Of a DNA stretch of 53,566 nucleotides, positions 44,712 through 53,545 are shown in pieces. The DNA is from Streptococcus mitis SK579 (GTDB taxonomy: Bacteria; Bacillota; Bacilli; Lactobacillales; Streptococcaceae). A program made the position numbers and the translations under genes. The notes beneath the pieces are model-generated. The model had not been told where the DNA came from. It worked only from the letters and a program-made list of their open reading frames with translations, and made no database searches. Position 1 is the first letter of the stretch. Each line of letters starts with the position of its first letter. The stretch covers positions 1 through 53,566 of the forward strand of contig NZ_AJJL01000058.1 in the NCBI RefSeq assembly GCF_000257905.1, in the 5' to 3' direction.

Positions 44712-45454
44712 TGATTAAGATTTCGAATTTAAGCAAATCCTTTTCAGGACAGACTGTCTTGGACCATCTGGACTTGGATATTCAAAAAGGGGAAGTCGTA
44801 GCCTTGATTGGTTCTTCAGGAGCTGGAAAATCAACATTCCTTCGCAGTCTCAATTATCTTGAAACACCTGACAGTGGCTCTATTCAGATTGATGATTTCT
44901 CAGTTGATTTTTCTAAGATCACTCAAGAAGAAATCCTTGCCCTACGCCGTAAGCTGTCTATGGTTTTCCAACAGTTTAATTTGTTTGAACGCCGAACAGC
45001 ACTTGATAATGTAAAAGAAGGCTTGGTTGTTGTCAAGAAATTATCTGACCAAGAAGCGACTAAGATTGCCAAGGAAGAGTTGGCTAAGGTTGGGCTTTCT
45101 GACCGTGAAAACCATTACCCTCGCCATTTATCAGGTGGACAAAAGCAACGGGTTGCCTTAGCGCGTGCGCTTGCTATGAAACCAGATGTCTTGCTCTTAG
45201 ACGAACCAACTTCAGCCCTTGACCCAGAATTGGTCGGTGAAGTAGAAAAGTCTATTGCAGATGCTGCTAAGTCAGGTCAAACCATGATTTTGGTTAGTCA
45301 TGACATGTCCTTTGTAGCCCAAGTGGCTGATAAGATTCTCTTCTTAGATAAGGGGAAAATCATTGAGTCTGGAACTCCAGATGAGATTATCCACCATCCT
45401 AAAGAAGAGCGGACAAAAGAATTCTTCGCTAGTTACAAACGGACTTATATTTGA
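44711..45454 (+). CDS. polar amino-acid ABC transporter ATP-binding protein
   Basis: 247-residue ATPase for the preceding permease. Walker A is GSSGAGKST near residue 33, the signature is LSGGQKQRVALARALA near 138, Walker B is VLLLDEPTSALDPELVGEV and the switch is ILVSHDMSF. AAAGGAGA precedes the start inside the permease gene. A hairpin at 45473-45499 follows. Confidence 0.94.
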   Translation: MIKISNLSKSFSGQTVLDHLDLDIQKGEVVALIGSSGAGKSTFLRSLNYLETPDSGSIQIDDFSVDFSKITQEEILALRRKLSMVFQQFNLFERRTALDNVKEGLVVVKKLSDQEATKIAKEELAKVGLSDRENHYPRHLSGGQKQRVALARALAMKPDVLLLDEPTSALDPELVGEVEKSIADAAKSGQTMILVSHDMSFVAQVADKILFLDKGKIIESGTPDEIIHHPKEERTKEFFASYKRTYI

Positions 45455-45472
45455 TATAATAGATAAAGGAAA

Positions 45473-45499
45473 ACTCAGTTAGCTGGACTAGCTGAGTTT
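45473..45499 (+). terminator. terminator-like hairpin after the amino-acid ABC operon
   Basis: 12-bp stem AAACTCAGTTAG / CTAGCTGAGTTT (one G:U) with a loop of a few bases. The 3' side is TACTCTTT, a weak U-tract, so read-through into the next small gene is possible. Confidence 0.6.
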
Positions 45500-45531
45500 A
45501 CTCTTTAAAAAAGATAGAAATGAGAGAAATC

Positions 45532-45756
45532 ATGCTACTGCAACTATTTTCTTTATATTTCGAGAGTTTGATCTTGACCACCATCCTCGTCCTGATTTTT
45601 TTAGGGATTTGGATTGGACTAAGAGCCATGTCGGGAGTTGATAAGACAGCCAAGGCTCGCCAAGCCCATCTCTATGATATGATTATGATTGGAGTCTTGG
45701 TTGTTCCAGTATTATCCTTTGCGGTTATGAGTTTAATTCTTGTTTTCAAAGCATAA
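45532..45756 (+). CDS. DUF4059 small membrane protein
   Basis: 74 residues from ATG 45532, with GAGAGAAA upstream. Two hydrophobic helices (about 6-28 and 46-72) flank the charged motif MSGVDKTAKARQAHLYD. The DUF4059 family is restricted to streptococci and relatives and is often found before trxB. Function unknown. Confidence 0.75.
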   Translation: MLLQLFSLYFESLILTTILVLIFLGIWIGLRAMSGVDKTAKARQAHLYDMIMIGVLVVPVLSFAVMSLILVFKA

Positions 45757-45821
45757 TCCTTGCTTGATTGACAAGAAAGAGTTAGAATAAAGATAGTTAC
45801 AACAAGAAAGAAGGAATCTAT

Positions 45822-46733
45822 ATGTACGATACTATTATTATCGGTGCTGGACCTGCAGGGATGACTGCAGCCTTGTATGCTGCTCGCAGCAATCTGAAAG
45901 TAGCCTTGATTGAAGGCGGTCTGCCAGGTGGTCAGATGAATAATACCTCTGATATCGAAAATTATCCAGGATATGCTAATATTAGTGGGCCTGAATTGGC
46001 TGAAAAGATGTTTGAACCACTTGAAAATCTTGGTGTTGAGCACATTTATGGTTATGTTGAAAATGTAGAAGACCATGGCGATTTTAAGAAAGTGATTACT
46101 GATGACCAAACATATGAAACACGTACAGTTATCGTAGCAACTGGCTCTAAACACCGTCCTTTGGGAGTACCTGGAGAAGAAGAACTGAACAGTCGTGGTG
46201 TTTCTTACTGTGCTGTGTGTGATGGTGCCTTCTTCCGTGACCAAGATTTGTTGGTAGTTGGTGGTGGAGATTCAGCTGTTGAAGAAGCTCTCTTCTTGAC
46301 TCGTTTTGCTAAGACTGTGACCATTGTTCACCGTCGTGACCAACTTCGCGCCCAAAAAGTTTTACAAGACCGAGCCTTTGCTAATGAAAAAGTCAGCTTT
46401 ATCTGGGATTCTGTAGTCAAGGAAATCAAGGGTGAAAACAGAGTAGAATCTGTCGTATTTGAAAATGTGAAAACAGGTCAAGTGACAGAACAAGCCTTCG
46501 GTGGCGTCTTTATCTATGTTGGATTGGACCCTCTTAGCGATTTTGTTAAAGAATTGAATATCCAAGATCAGGCTGGCTGGATTGTGACAGATAACCACAT
46601 GAAAACTGCAGTTGATGGTATCTTTGCCGTTGGAGATGTTCGCTTGAAAGACCTTCGCCAAGTAACAACAGCAGTTGGAGATGGAGCTATCGCTGGTCAA
46701 GAAGCTTACAAGTTTATTACAGAGCATAGTTAA
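45822..46733 (+). CDS. trxB: thioredoxin reductase
   Basis: NADPH-dependent FAD enzyme that keeps thioredoxin reduced; 303 residues. The FAD loop is IIGAGPAGMTAALYAARS, the redox pair is CAVCDG (Cys132/Cys135), the NADPH loop is VVGGGDSAVEEALFL, and the C-terminal FAD motif is GIFAVGDVR. GAAAGAAGGA precedes ATG 45822. It is followed by a very strong terminator. Confidence 0.96.
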   Translation: MYDTIIIGAGPAGMTAALYAARSNLKVALIEGGLPGGQMNNTSDIENYPGYANISGPELAEKMFEPLENLGVEHIYGYVENVEDHGDFKKVITDDQTYETRTVIVATGSKHRPLGVPGEEELNSRGVSYCAVCDGAFFRDQDLLVVGGGDSAVEEALFLTRFAKTVTIVHRRDQLRAQKVLQDRAFANEKVSFIWDSVVKEIKGENRVESVVFENVKTGQVTEQAFGGVFIYVGLDPLSDFVKELNIQDQAGWIVTDNHMKTAVDGIFAVGDVRLKDLRQVTTAVGDGAIAGQEAYKFITEHS

Positions 46734-46738
46734 TCATA

Positions 46739-46785
46739 AAAACGCATAGTATCAGAGTTACAAAAATCTTGATACTATGCGTTTT
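46739..46785 (+). terminator. terminator of trxB
   Basis: Perfect 16-bp stem AAAACGCATAGTATCA / TGATACTATGCGTTTT; symmetric, so it may also serve the convergent small gene. Confidence 0.9.
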
Positions 46786-46849
46786 ACTGTGGGAAAATTT
46801 AGTTCATTTTTTGCTGAAATTCAATCCACTATATAAGCTTCTTATATCT

Positions 46850-47035
46850 TTAGAAAAATCCTTTAATCTTGCTAACGAGGCCATCTAGACCTTCAGAACT
46901 AGAAATCAACTGTTGAGCTTGAGAGAAGTATTCTCCAAGTTGTTCTTGATTTTCTGCAACAAATGTTTTTGCAGCTTCGAAATCTTTTGTTTCGATTAGT
47001 TCTTTTACTTGATTAAACAAATCTAATGGGTTCAT
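46850..47035 (-). CDS. 61-residue helical protein of unknown function
   Basis: Small acidic protein, almost entirely alpha-helical by pattern (NPLDLFNQVKELIETKDFEA, then AENQEQLGEYFSQAQQLISS), with a Phe-Phe end. AAAAGGAG precedes the ATG, so translation is well supported. No membrane segment or signal peptide. Found in streptococci as a conserved hypothetical as far as I recall. It is divergent from rpiA and convergent with trxB. Confidence 0.7.
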   Translation of the reverse strand: MNPLDLFNQVKELIETKDFEAAKTFVAENQEQLGEYFSQAQQLISSSEGLDGLVSKIKGFF

Positions 47036-47157
47036 CTTATTTCTCCTTTTCTGTATTTAATTATTTAACCATCTTTATGATAAAAAATCAACCCAAGAAA
47101 GATTTCTTCGAGAATGGTTATCGTTTTCAATTTCCAGATGAAATAAAAGCCTTTACA

Positions 47158-47166
47158 TGGTATAAT
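47158..47166 (+). promoter_or_regulatory. extended -10 of the rpiA-deoB-punA operon
   Basis: TGG directly before TATAAT (47161-47166), 30 bp before the rpiA start; no clear -35. Confidence 0.65.
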
Positions 47167-47195
47167 AGAAGTAGCTTTCTAATGGAGGTAATTGA

Positions 47196-47879
47196 GTGGA
47201 AAATCTGAAGAAAATGGCAGGTATCAAGGCTGCTGAGTTTGTCAATGATGGTATGGTTGTCGGGCTGGGAACGGGTTCTACTGCCTATTATTTTGTCGAA
47301 GAAATCGGTCGTCGTATCAAGGAAGAAGGCTTGCAGATTACAGCTGTAACGACTTCTAGTGTGACCAGTAAACAGGCTGAAGGGCTTAATATCCCACTCA
47401 AGTCTATTGACCAAGTAGACTTTGTCGATGTGACAGTCGACGGGGCGGATGAAGTGGATAGCCAGTTTAACGGAATCAAAGGCGGTGGTGGTGCCCTTCT
47501 CATGGAGAAGGTTGTGGCAACGCCCTCAAAAGAATACATTTGGGTAGTGGATGAAAGCAAGCTAGTAGAGAAACTGGGTGCTTTTAAATTGCCAGTAGAA
47601 GTAGTTCAATATGGCGCAGAACAAGTCTTTCGTCGTTTTGAACGAGCTGGCTACAAACCAAGTTTCCGTGAAAAAGACGGTCAACGTTTTGTGACCGATA
47701 TGCAGAATTTTATCATTGACCTTGCCTTGGATGTCATTGAAGATCCAATTGCTTTCGGACAAGAATTGGACCATGTCGTTGGTGTTGTAGAGCACGGTTT
47801 ATTCAACCAAATGGTGGATAAGGTCATCGTTGCTGGGCGAGATGGAGTTCAGATTTTAACTTCAACAAAAGCAAAATAA
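47196..47879 (+). CDS. rpiA: ribose-5-phosphate isomerase A
   Basis: Interconverts ribose-5-phosphate and ribulose-5-phosphate. It has 227 residues starting at GTG 47196; GGAGG 7 bp upstream decides this unusual start, and no in-frame ATG lies between. Motifs: [16 protein letters not shown] (phosphate-binding), [28 protein letters not shown] and [12 protein letters not shown] with catalytic Asp, Glu and Lys. First gene of a salvage operon in which deoB and punA generate ribose-5-phosphate from nucleosides. Confidence 0.95.
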   Translation: MENLKKMAGIKAAEFVNDGMVVGLGTGSTAYYFVEEIGRRIKEEGLQITAVTTSSVTSKQAEGLNIPLKSIDQVDFVDVTVDGADEVDSQFNGIKGGGGALLMEKVVATPSKEYIWVVDESKLVEKLGAFKLPVEVVQYGAEQVFRRFERAGYKPSFREKDGQRFVTDMQNFIIDLALDVIEDPIAFGQELDHVVGVVEHGLFNQMVDKVIVAGRDGVQILTSTKAK

Positions 47880-47902
47880 TCAAAATAATAAGGAGATACA
47901 CT

Positions 47903-49114
47903 ATGTCAAAATTTAATCGTATTCACTTGGTGGTACTAGATTCTGTAGGAATCGGTGCTGCACCAGATGCCAATAACTTTGTCAATGCAGGGGTTCCAGA
48001 TGGTGCCTCTGACACACTGGGACACATTTCCAAAACAGTTGGTTTGAATGTGCCAAACATGGCTAAAATCGGTCTTGGAAATATTCCTCGCGAAACGCCT
48101 TTGAAGACTGTACCGGCGGAAAGCAATCCAACAGGATATGCAACAAAATTAGAAGAAGTATCTCTTGGTAAGGATACTATGACTGGACACTGGGAAATCA
48201 TGGGACTCAACATTACGGAGCCCTTCGATACTTTCTGGAACGGATTCCCAGAAGAAATCCTGACAAAAATCGAAGAATTTTCAGGACGTAAGGTCATTCG
48301 TGAAGCCAACAAACCTTACTCAGGAACAGCTGTTATCGATGATTTTGGACCACGTCAGATGGAAACTGGGGAGTTGATTATCTATACTTCAGCTGACCCT
48401 GTTTTGCAGATTGCTGCCCATGAAGACATCATCCCTTTGGATGAACTTTATCGTATTTGTGAATACGCTCGTTCGATTACCCTTGAGCGCCCAGCTCTTC
48501 TAGGTCGTATCATTGCCCGTCCTTATGTAGGTGAGCCTGGTAACTTCACTCGTACTGCAAATCGTCGTGACTTGGCCGTATCTCCATTTGCACCAACCGT
48601 TTTGGATAAATTGAACGAAGCTGGTATCGATACTTACGCTGTTGGTAAAATCAACGATATCTTTAACGGAGCTGGTATCAATCATGACATGGGTCACAAT
48701 AAGTCAAACAGCCATGGAATTGATACATTATTGAAGACCATGGGACTTGCTGAATTTGAAAAAGGATTCTCCTTCACAAACTTAGTTGACTTTGATGCCC
48801 TTTATGGACACCGCCGCAATGCTCATGGCTACCGTGATTGCTTGCATGACTTTGATGAACGCTTGCCTGAAATTATCGCAGCTATGAGAGAGAATGACCT
48901 TCTTTTGATTACTGCGGACCATGGAAATGATCCAACTTATGCAGGAACAGACCACACTCGTGAATATATTCCATTGTTGGCCTATAGCCCTGCCTTTAAA
49001 GGAAATGGTGTCATTCCAGTAGGACATTTTGCAGATATCTCAGCGACTGTTGCGGATAACTTTGGTGTTGAAACAGCCATGATTGGGGAAAGTTTCTTAG
49101 ATAAATTGGTATAA
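47903..49114 (+). CDS. deoB: phosphopentomutase
   Basis: Moves phosphate between C1 and C5 of ribose or deoxyribose, linking nucleoside phosphorolysis to central metabolism. It has 403 residues of the alkaline-phosphatase superfamily. Metal motifs are seen in [29 protein letters not shown] (with the phosphorylated Thr), and [27 protein letters not shown] precedes the start. The next gene begins 1 bp after its stop. Confidence 0.97.
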   Translation: MSKFNRIHLVVLDSVGIGAAPDANNFVNAGVPDGASDTLGHISKTVGLNVPNMAKIGLGNIPRETPLKTVPAESNPTGYATKLEEVSLGKDTMTGHWEIMGLNITEPFDTFWNGFPEEILTKIEEFSGRKVIREANKPYSGTAVIDDFGPRQMETGELIIYTSADPVLQIAAHEDIIPLDELYRICEYARSITLERPALLGRIIARPYVGEPGNFTRTANRRDLAVSPFAPTVLDKLNEAGIDTYAVGKINDIFNGAGINHDMGHNKSNSHGIDTLLKTMGLAEFEKGFSFTNLVDFDALYGHRRNAHGYRDCLHDFDERLPEIIAAMRENDLLLITADHGNDPTYAGTDHTREYIPLLAYSPAFKGNGVIPVGHFADISATVADNFGVETAMIGESFLDKLV

Positions 49115-49115
49115 G

Positions 49116-49676
49116 ATGACGCACTATGTTTTGCTAGTGAGAGGTATCAATGTTGGTGGTAAGAATAAGGTCGTCATGGCGGAGCTTCGTCATGAATTGA
49201 CAGAGTTAGGGCTTGAAAAGGTTGAAACTTACATCAACAGTGGCAATATTTTCTTTACTTCGACAGTTCCAAAAGCCCGATTGGTTGAAAAGTTAGAGGC
49301 TTTCTTTGAAGTCCATTATCCATTTATTCAGAGTTTTTCATTACTGAGTCAGGAAGAGTGTGAAGCAGAGCTGAAGAATCTGCCAGATTGGTGGACCAAA
49401 GATTTGGCACGAAAGGATGTCCTCTTTTACACGGAGGGATTGAATGTGGATCAAGTGATCGAGAAAGTGAACAGTTTGGAACTGGAAGATGAAGTTCTTC
49501 ATTTTGGAAAACTTGGTATTTTCTGGGGGAAATACTCCGAAGAATCATACTACGAAACAGCCTATCACAAATACTTGCTCAAGATGCCATTCTATCGCAA
49601 TATTACCATTCGCAATGCAAAAACCTTTGATAAAATTGGTCAAATGCTAAAAAATAAAAAAGGAGACACACAATGA
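49116..49676 (+). CDS. DUF1697 protein
   Basis: 186 residues, with HYVLLVRGINVGGKNKVVMA and VETYINSGNIFFTS, the two signature blocks of DUF1697 (YbaP-like fold). Function unknown. It overlaps punA by 4 bp (ATGA) and follows deoB by 1 bp, so it is translated with the nucleoside salvage genes; a role with nucleosides is possible but unproven. Confidence 0.85.
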   Translation: MTHYVLLVRGINVGGKNKVVMAELRHELTELGLEKVETYINSGNIFFTSTVPKARLVEKLEAFFEVHYPFIQSFSLLSQEECEAELKNLPDWWTKDLARKDVLFYTEGLNVDQVIEKVNSLELEDEVLHFGKLGIFWGKYSEESYYETAYHKYLLKMPFYRNITIRNAKTFDKIGQMLKNKKGDTQ

Positions 49677-50482
49677 CATTTTTAGATAAAATCAAGGAAA
49701 CAGCTGCTTTCTTGAAAGACAAGGGAATCCAAGCGCCTGAGTTCGGTCTAATCCTTGGATCAGGACTGGGAGAATTGGCAGAAGAAATTGAAAATCCAGT
49801 TGTAGTAGACTATGCTGAGATTCCAAACTGGGGCCGCTCTACAGTAGTCGGTCACGCTGGTAAATTGGTATATGGTGACCTTGCAGGTCGCAAGGTCTTG
49901 GCCCTTCAAGGTCGTTTCCATTTCTACGAAGGCAATCCTCTAGAAGTCGTGACTTTCCCAGTACGTGTCATGAAAGTTCTTGGATGTGAAGGTGTCATTG
50001 TAACCAATGCAGCTGGTGGTATTGGATATGGCCCAGGTACTTTGATGGCTATCTCAGATCATATCAATATGACGGGGCAAAACCCATTGATGGGTGAAAA
50101 CTTGGATGATTTTGGTCCACGTTTCCCAGATATGTCTAAAGCCTACACTCCAGAATATCGTGCTACTGCCCATGAAGTGGCTAAGAAACTTGGTATCAAG
50201 CTTGATGAAGGTGTCTATATTGGTGTAACAGGTCCGACTTATGAAACACCAGCAGAAATTCGTGCCTATAAGACACTTGGAGCAGATGCAGTCGGTATGT
50301 CTACTGTTCCTGAAGTGATTGTGGCAGCCCACTCTGGCTTGAAAGTTCTCGGTATTTCATGTATTACTAACCATGCTGCAGGTTTCCAAGAAGAACTCAA
50401 CCACGAAGAAGTTGTAGAAGTGACTGAACGTGTTAAAGGTGATTTCAAAGGCTTGCTTAAAGCTATTCTTGCTGAACTATGA
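49673..50482 (+). CDS. punA: purine-nucleoside phosphorylase
   Basis: Cleaves purine nucleosides with phosphate to base and pentose-1-phosphate. It has 269 residues of the trimeric type. Motifs: LILGSGLGELAEEI, VVGHAGKLVYGDLAGRKVL and the family signature VTNAAGGIGYGPGTLMAISD, then GPTYETPAEIRAYKTLGADA with the catalytic Glu region and SCITNHAAGF with the base-binding Asn. AAAGGAGA precedes the start. Last gene of the rpiA-deoB-DUF1697-punA operon. Confidence 0.95.
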   Translation: MTFLDKIKETAAFLKDKGIQAPEFGLILGSGLGELAEEIENPVVVDYAEIPNWGRSTVVGHAGKLVYGDLAGRKVLALQGRFHFYEGNPLEVVTFPVRVMKVLGCEGVIVTNAAGGIGYGPGTLMAISDHINMTGQNPLMGENLDDFGPRFPDMSKAYTPEYRATAHEVAKKLGIKLDEGVYIGVTGPTYETPAEIRAYKTLGADAVGMSTVPEVIVAAHSGLKVLGISCITNHAAGFQEELNHEEVVEVTERVKGDFKGLLKAILAEL

Positions 50483-50570
50483 GAAAGAAAAATAAGTAGG
50501 AAAGCATTTCTGTAAATTGGAAGATGAATGAAACAATTAACTTCCATATAGAATATGATATGAAAAATGA

Positions 50571-50600
50571 ATGAGGTTCCTATACTTTTACAAACCTCAT
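50571..50600 (+). terminator. hairpin in the punA / surface lipase gap
   Basis: ATGAGGTT / AACCTCAT stem (8 bp) with a 14-nt loop and no U-tract. It may end the punA transcript weakly or protect a 3' end. In the remaining gap 50483-50714 no clear promoter is seen. Confidence 0.35.
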
Positions 50601-50714
50601 CAAATCCTTGCTAACCAATTATAAAAATGAAACTGTGACGCTAAAGAAGATTAGCTGATTGGAGAGTATTGTTGGTAAAGAGGGTGAAAAAATAAAAGAA
50701 AGATATATGAATAA

Positions 50715-53447
50715 ATGAAAATTAATCAACGAATTATGCGTTTTGGTATAAAAAAACTAAGTATCGGAGTTGTGTCTGTTGCAGTTGGTTTTGCTTTTTT
50801 AGCACCGACAGGAATTTCTGCCAATGAAAGCAGTCCAGTTGTAAAAAACGAAACTCCTCTAGTAGTAAATGCAACGGATAGTCCGACAAAACTAGACAGT
50901 ACCGATAAAAAACAGGAAATATCTATTACAGAGGAGAAAACTACAGCTGCTCAATCAACTCTAGAGACAAAAGAAGTTGTTGAAACTCAGAAAGAAAAAG
51001 CAGGAGAAGAATTATATCAAAAAGAATCTGCTGTGCCTCATGAGGAATTGAAGAAAGAGGAAATTCTAAAGGATGAGCCGAAAAATTCTCGTCCAGTAAC
51101 AGAGGCAGACTTTGTCAAAATTTCTAAAGGAGAACTCCATGTAGAGAAGGATCTTGTCGATAATTCTTTATACGGTGGAAAATTTTTAGATCCTGATGGA
51201 GATGATGATCATGATGGAATAAAAAATAAGGATGAATTGTATATTTACAATAAAGATGGGAAAGACTACTTAGGATACCATAGCCATCCTTTACTAGCAG
51301 ATAGTGATGGAGATGGACTAGAAGACGGGGAAGATGATAACAAGAAACAATGGTATGTCACAGATCGTGATTCCCTCCTTTTTATGGAGTTGGCTTATCG
51401 TAATGATGATTACATTGACAAAATTCTAGATCATAAAAATCCTTTTCCAAGTCTTTATCTTGATCGTCAAGAATATAAAATGATGCATAATGAACTGGCA
51501 CCATTTTGGAAGATGAAAAAGGCTTATCATACAGCAAGTGGCTTGGATGCTTTCTTATTTGAGACCAAGAGCGATCTCCCTTATCTCAAAGATGGAACGG
51601 TGCATATGTTGGCTATACGTGGAACAAGACTGAATGATGCAAAAGATTTAAGTACAGATTTTGTTTTGTTTGGAGGAAATAAACCTGCACAAGCGGATGA
51701 TATCCGTAATGTTGTAAAAGAACTGGCGCAGGATTCCAGTATTACCAATCTGTATATGACAGGTCATTCTCTGGGAGGCTACCTAGCTCAGATTGCAGCG
51801 GTTGAAGCTTACCAAAAATATCCTGATTTTTATAACCATGTATTGAGGAAAGTGACGACTTTCAGTGCTCCTAAAGTGATTACTTCCAGAACTATTTGGA
51901 ATGCAAAAAATGGTTTCTGGGATGTAGGGTTAGAAAGTCGTAAGTTAGCTCTATCTGGTAAAATAAAACATTATGTGGTCGATAATGATAATGTTGTGAC
52001 ATCATTGATTCGTAATGATAATGATATTGTAACTTTTACAGGTAACTCTAGTTTCAAACACCGTTCGCGTGGTTATTTTGAAAGTAGAATGAATGCTATT
52101 CCGAATTTTAATATTGGAAAACGTGATACGCTTGATAAACAGGGATATCGTGATCAAAAATTAGACAAAGTTTATTTCTTTAAGAAACAACAAGTCCCTC
52201 TGTCGTCTAGTCAACCAAGCGCTGAACCTCTTGAAAATATAGCTCTAGGGAAACGAGTAACTCAAAGTTCGACAGCTTTTGGAGGAGATGCTAGAAGAGC
52301 AGTTGATGGGAAATTAGATGGAAATTACGGACATAATTCTGTCACTCATACAGATTTTCAATCAAAACCTTGGTGGCAAGTCGATTTAGATAAGGAAGAA
52401 ACGATTCGCCAGATTAATATTTACAATCGAACAGATGCTGCTCAAGATAGACTGACTAATTTTAATGTGATTCTTTTGGATAGTTCTGGAAAAGAAATTG
52501 AAAGAAAGCGCATTGCATACTTGCGAGATAGTTTCGCTCAGATTTCAATTGATTATAAGAAAGCTCGTTTTGTACGCATCGAGTTAGATGGATATAACGC
52601 TCTCAGTCTTGCAGAAGTCCAAGTATATCGTGCTGAGAATATCGCTTGGAAAAAACAAGCTAAGCAAAGTTCTACTGATTTTGGTGGAGATGCTAGTCGT
52701 GCCTTGGATGGCAATACCAATAGTAGTTATAGCCAGCAATCAATTACCCATACAAAATTTGAAAACCAGCCTTGGTGGGAAGTTGATTTAGGTCGTACAG
52801 AACAGGTAGGACTTGTTCGCCTTCATAATCGTGGGGATGGAGCACTTTCTAAACGTCTATCAGACTTTGATGTGATTTTATATGATGAAAAAGGGACAGA
52901 AGTTTCTAGACAATATGTTTCTCGCTTAGAAGGAAGCAGTTTAGATCTCCAGTTGAATGGTAAACTAGGCCGCCGTGTTCGCATTCAATTGCGTCAAAAA
53001 AATCAAGCTCTCAGCCTTGCAGAAGTAGAAGTTTTTCGATTTGTAGCTAAAAATAATGTAACTACTCAAGCTTCTAAGCCTGTACAACTGTTAAACTACA
53101 CTCCTGTAAAAGATAAGACCCTAACTATTCAACATAGTGGTGCTTATATTGCACGTTATTCAATATCGTGGGAAGAAGTTACAGTGGATAAAAATGGCCA
53201 ATCAGTTGTCCGAAGTCGTTCTTGGGAAGGGAATGGGCGTAATCAGACCGCAGGCTCTATCCTCAATCTCCCAATTAAGTCTAATATGCGTAATCTTCGA
53301 ATTAAGATTGAAAAGAGAACAGGTCTTATCTGGAATAGATGGCAAACAATCTATGACAACAGACCTCTTCTCGCCCAACCACATCGAAAAATTACTCACT
53401 GGGGAACAACATTGAATTCTAAGGTGAGTGACGATGATGTCTTGTAA
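50715..53447 (+). CDS. secreted lipase with two F-type lectin domains and a cytolysin domain 4
   Basis: 910 residues. A YSIRK-like signal (MRFGIKKLSIGVVSVAVGF, cleavage near residue 36) leads into a Glu/Lys-rich linker (40-130). Acidic calcium-repeat-like motifs follow (DPDGDDDHDG 159-168; DSDGDGLEDG 196-205). A class-3 lipase domain (about 290-460) has GHSLG with Ser352, candidate Asp423/425 and His449. Two F-type lectin domains (about 507-640 and 641-775) each keep H-x26-R-x-D-x4-R/K (His545-Arg579, His679-Lys713). Residues about 797-910 match domain 4 of cholesterol-dependent cytolysins: HSGAYIARY, MRNLRIKI, KRTGLIWNRWQ, HWGTTL. Domains 1-3 are absent and there is no LPXTG. ATG 50715 is overlapped by a three-codon ORF (ATG 50707) ending at its TGA. 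Activity is inferred. Confidence 0.92.
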   Translation: MKINQRIMRFGIKKLSIGVVSVAVGFAFLAPTGISANESSPVVKNETPLVVNATDSPTKLDSTDKKQEISITEEKTTAAQSTLETKEVVETQKEKAGEELYQKESAVPHEELKKEEILKDEPKNSRPVTEADFVKISKGELHVEKDLVDNSLYGGKFLDPDGDDDHDGIKNKDELYIYNKDGKDYLGYHSHPLLADSDGDGLEDGEDDNKKQWYVTDRDSLLFMELAYRNDDYIDKILDHKNPFPSLYLDRQEYKMMHNELAPFWKMKKAYHTASGLDAFLFETKSDLPYLKDGTVHMLAIRGTRLNDAKDLSTDFVLFGGNKPAQADDIRNVVKELAQDSSITNLYMTGHSLGGYLAQIAAVEAYQKYPDFYNHVLRKVTTFSAPKVITSRTIWNAKNGFWDVGLESRKLALSGKIKHYVVDNDNVVTSLIRNDNDIVTFTGNSSFKHRSRGYFESRMNAIPNFNIGKRDTLDKQGYRDQKLDKVYFFKKQQVPLSSSQPSAEPLENIALGKRVTQSSTAFGGDARRAVDGKLDGNYGHNSVTHTDFQSKPWWQVDLDKEETIRQINIYNRTDAAQDRLTNFNVILLDSSGKEIERKRIAYLRDSFAQISIDYKKARFVRIELDGYNALSLAEVQVYRAENIAWKKQAKQSSTDFGGDASRALDGNTNSSYSQQSITHTKFENQPWWEVDLGRTEQVGLVRLHNRGDGALSKRLSDFDVILYDEKGTEVSRQYVSRLEGSSLDLQLNGKLGRRVRIQLRQKNQALSLAEVEVFRFVAKNNVTTQASKPVQLLNYTPVKDKTLTIQHSGAYIARYSISWEEVTVDKNGQSVVRSRSWEGNGRNQTAGSILNLPIKSNMRNLRIKIEKRTGLIWNRWQTIYDNRPLLAQPHRKITHWGTTLNSKVSDDDVL

Positions 53448-53492
53448 TCTGATGATACAATGACAGTTAGTTTGTCTAGTTTATAAGAAAGC

Positions 53493-53538
53493 ACTAGCTG
53501 ATCTTGAACAGAACTCAGCTAGTTCTCTGGGAGAGAAC
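53493..53538 (+). terminator. two overlapping hairpins after the lipase-lectin gene
   Basis: ACTAGCTGA (53493-53501) pairs with TCAGCTAGT (53515-53523). The next hairpin GTTCTCT-GGG-AGAGAAC (53522-53538) shares its first bases, so the two compete slightly. There is no T-tract; likely transcript end, but weak. Confidence 0.4.
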
Positions 53539-53545
53539 AAAATTA

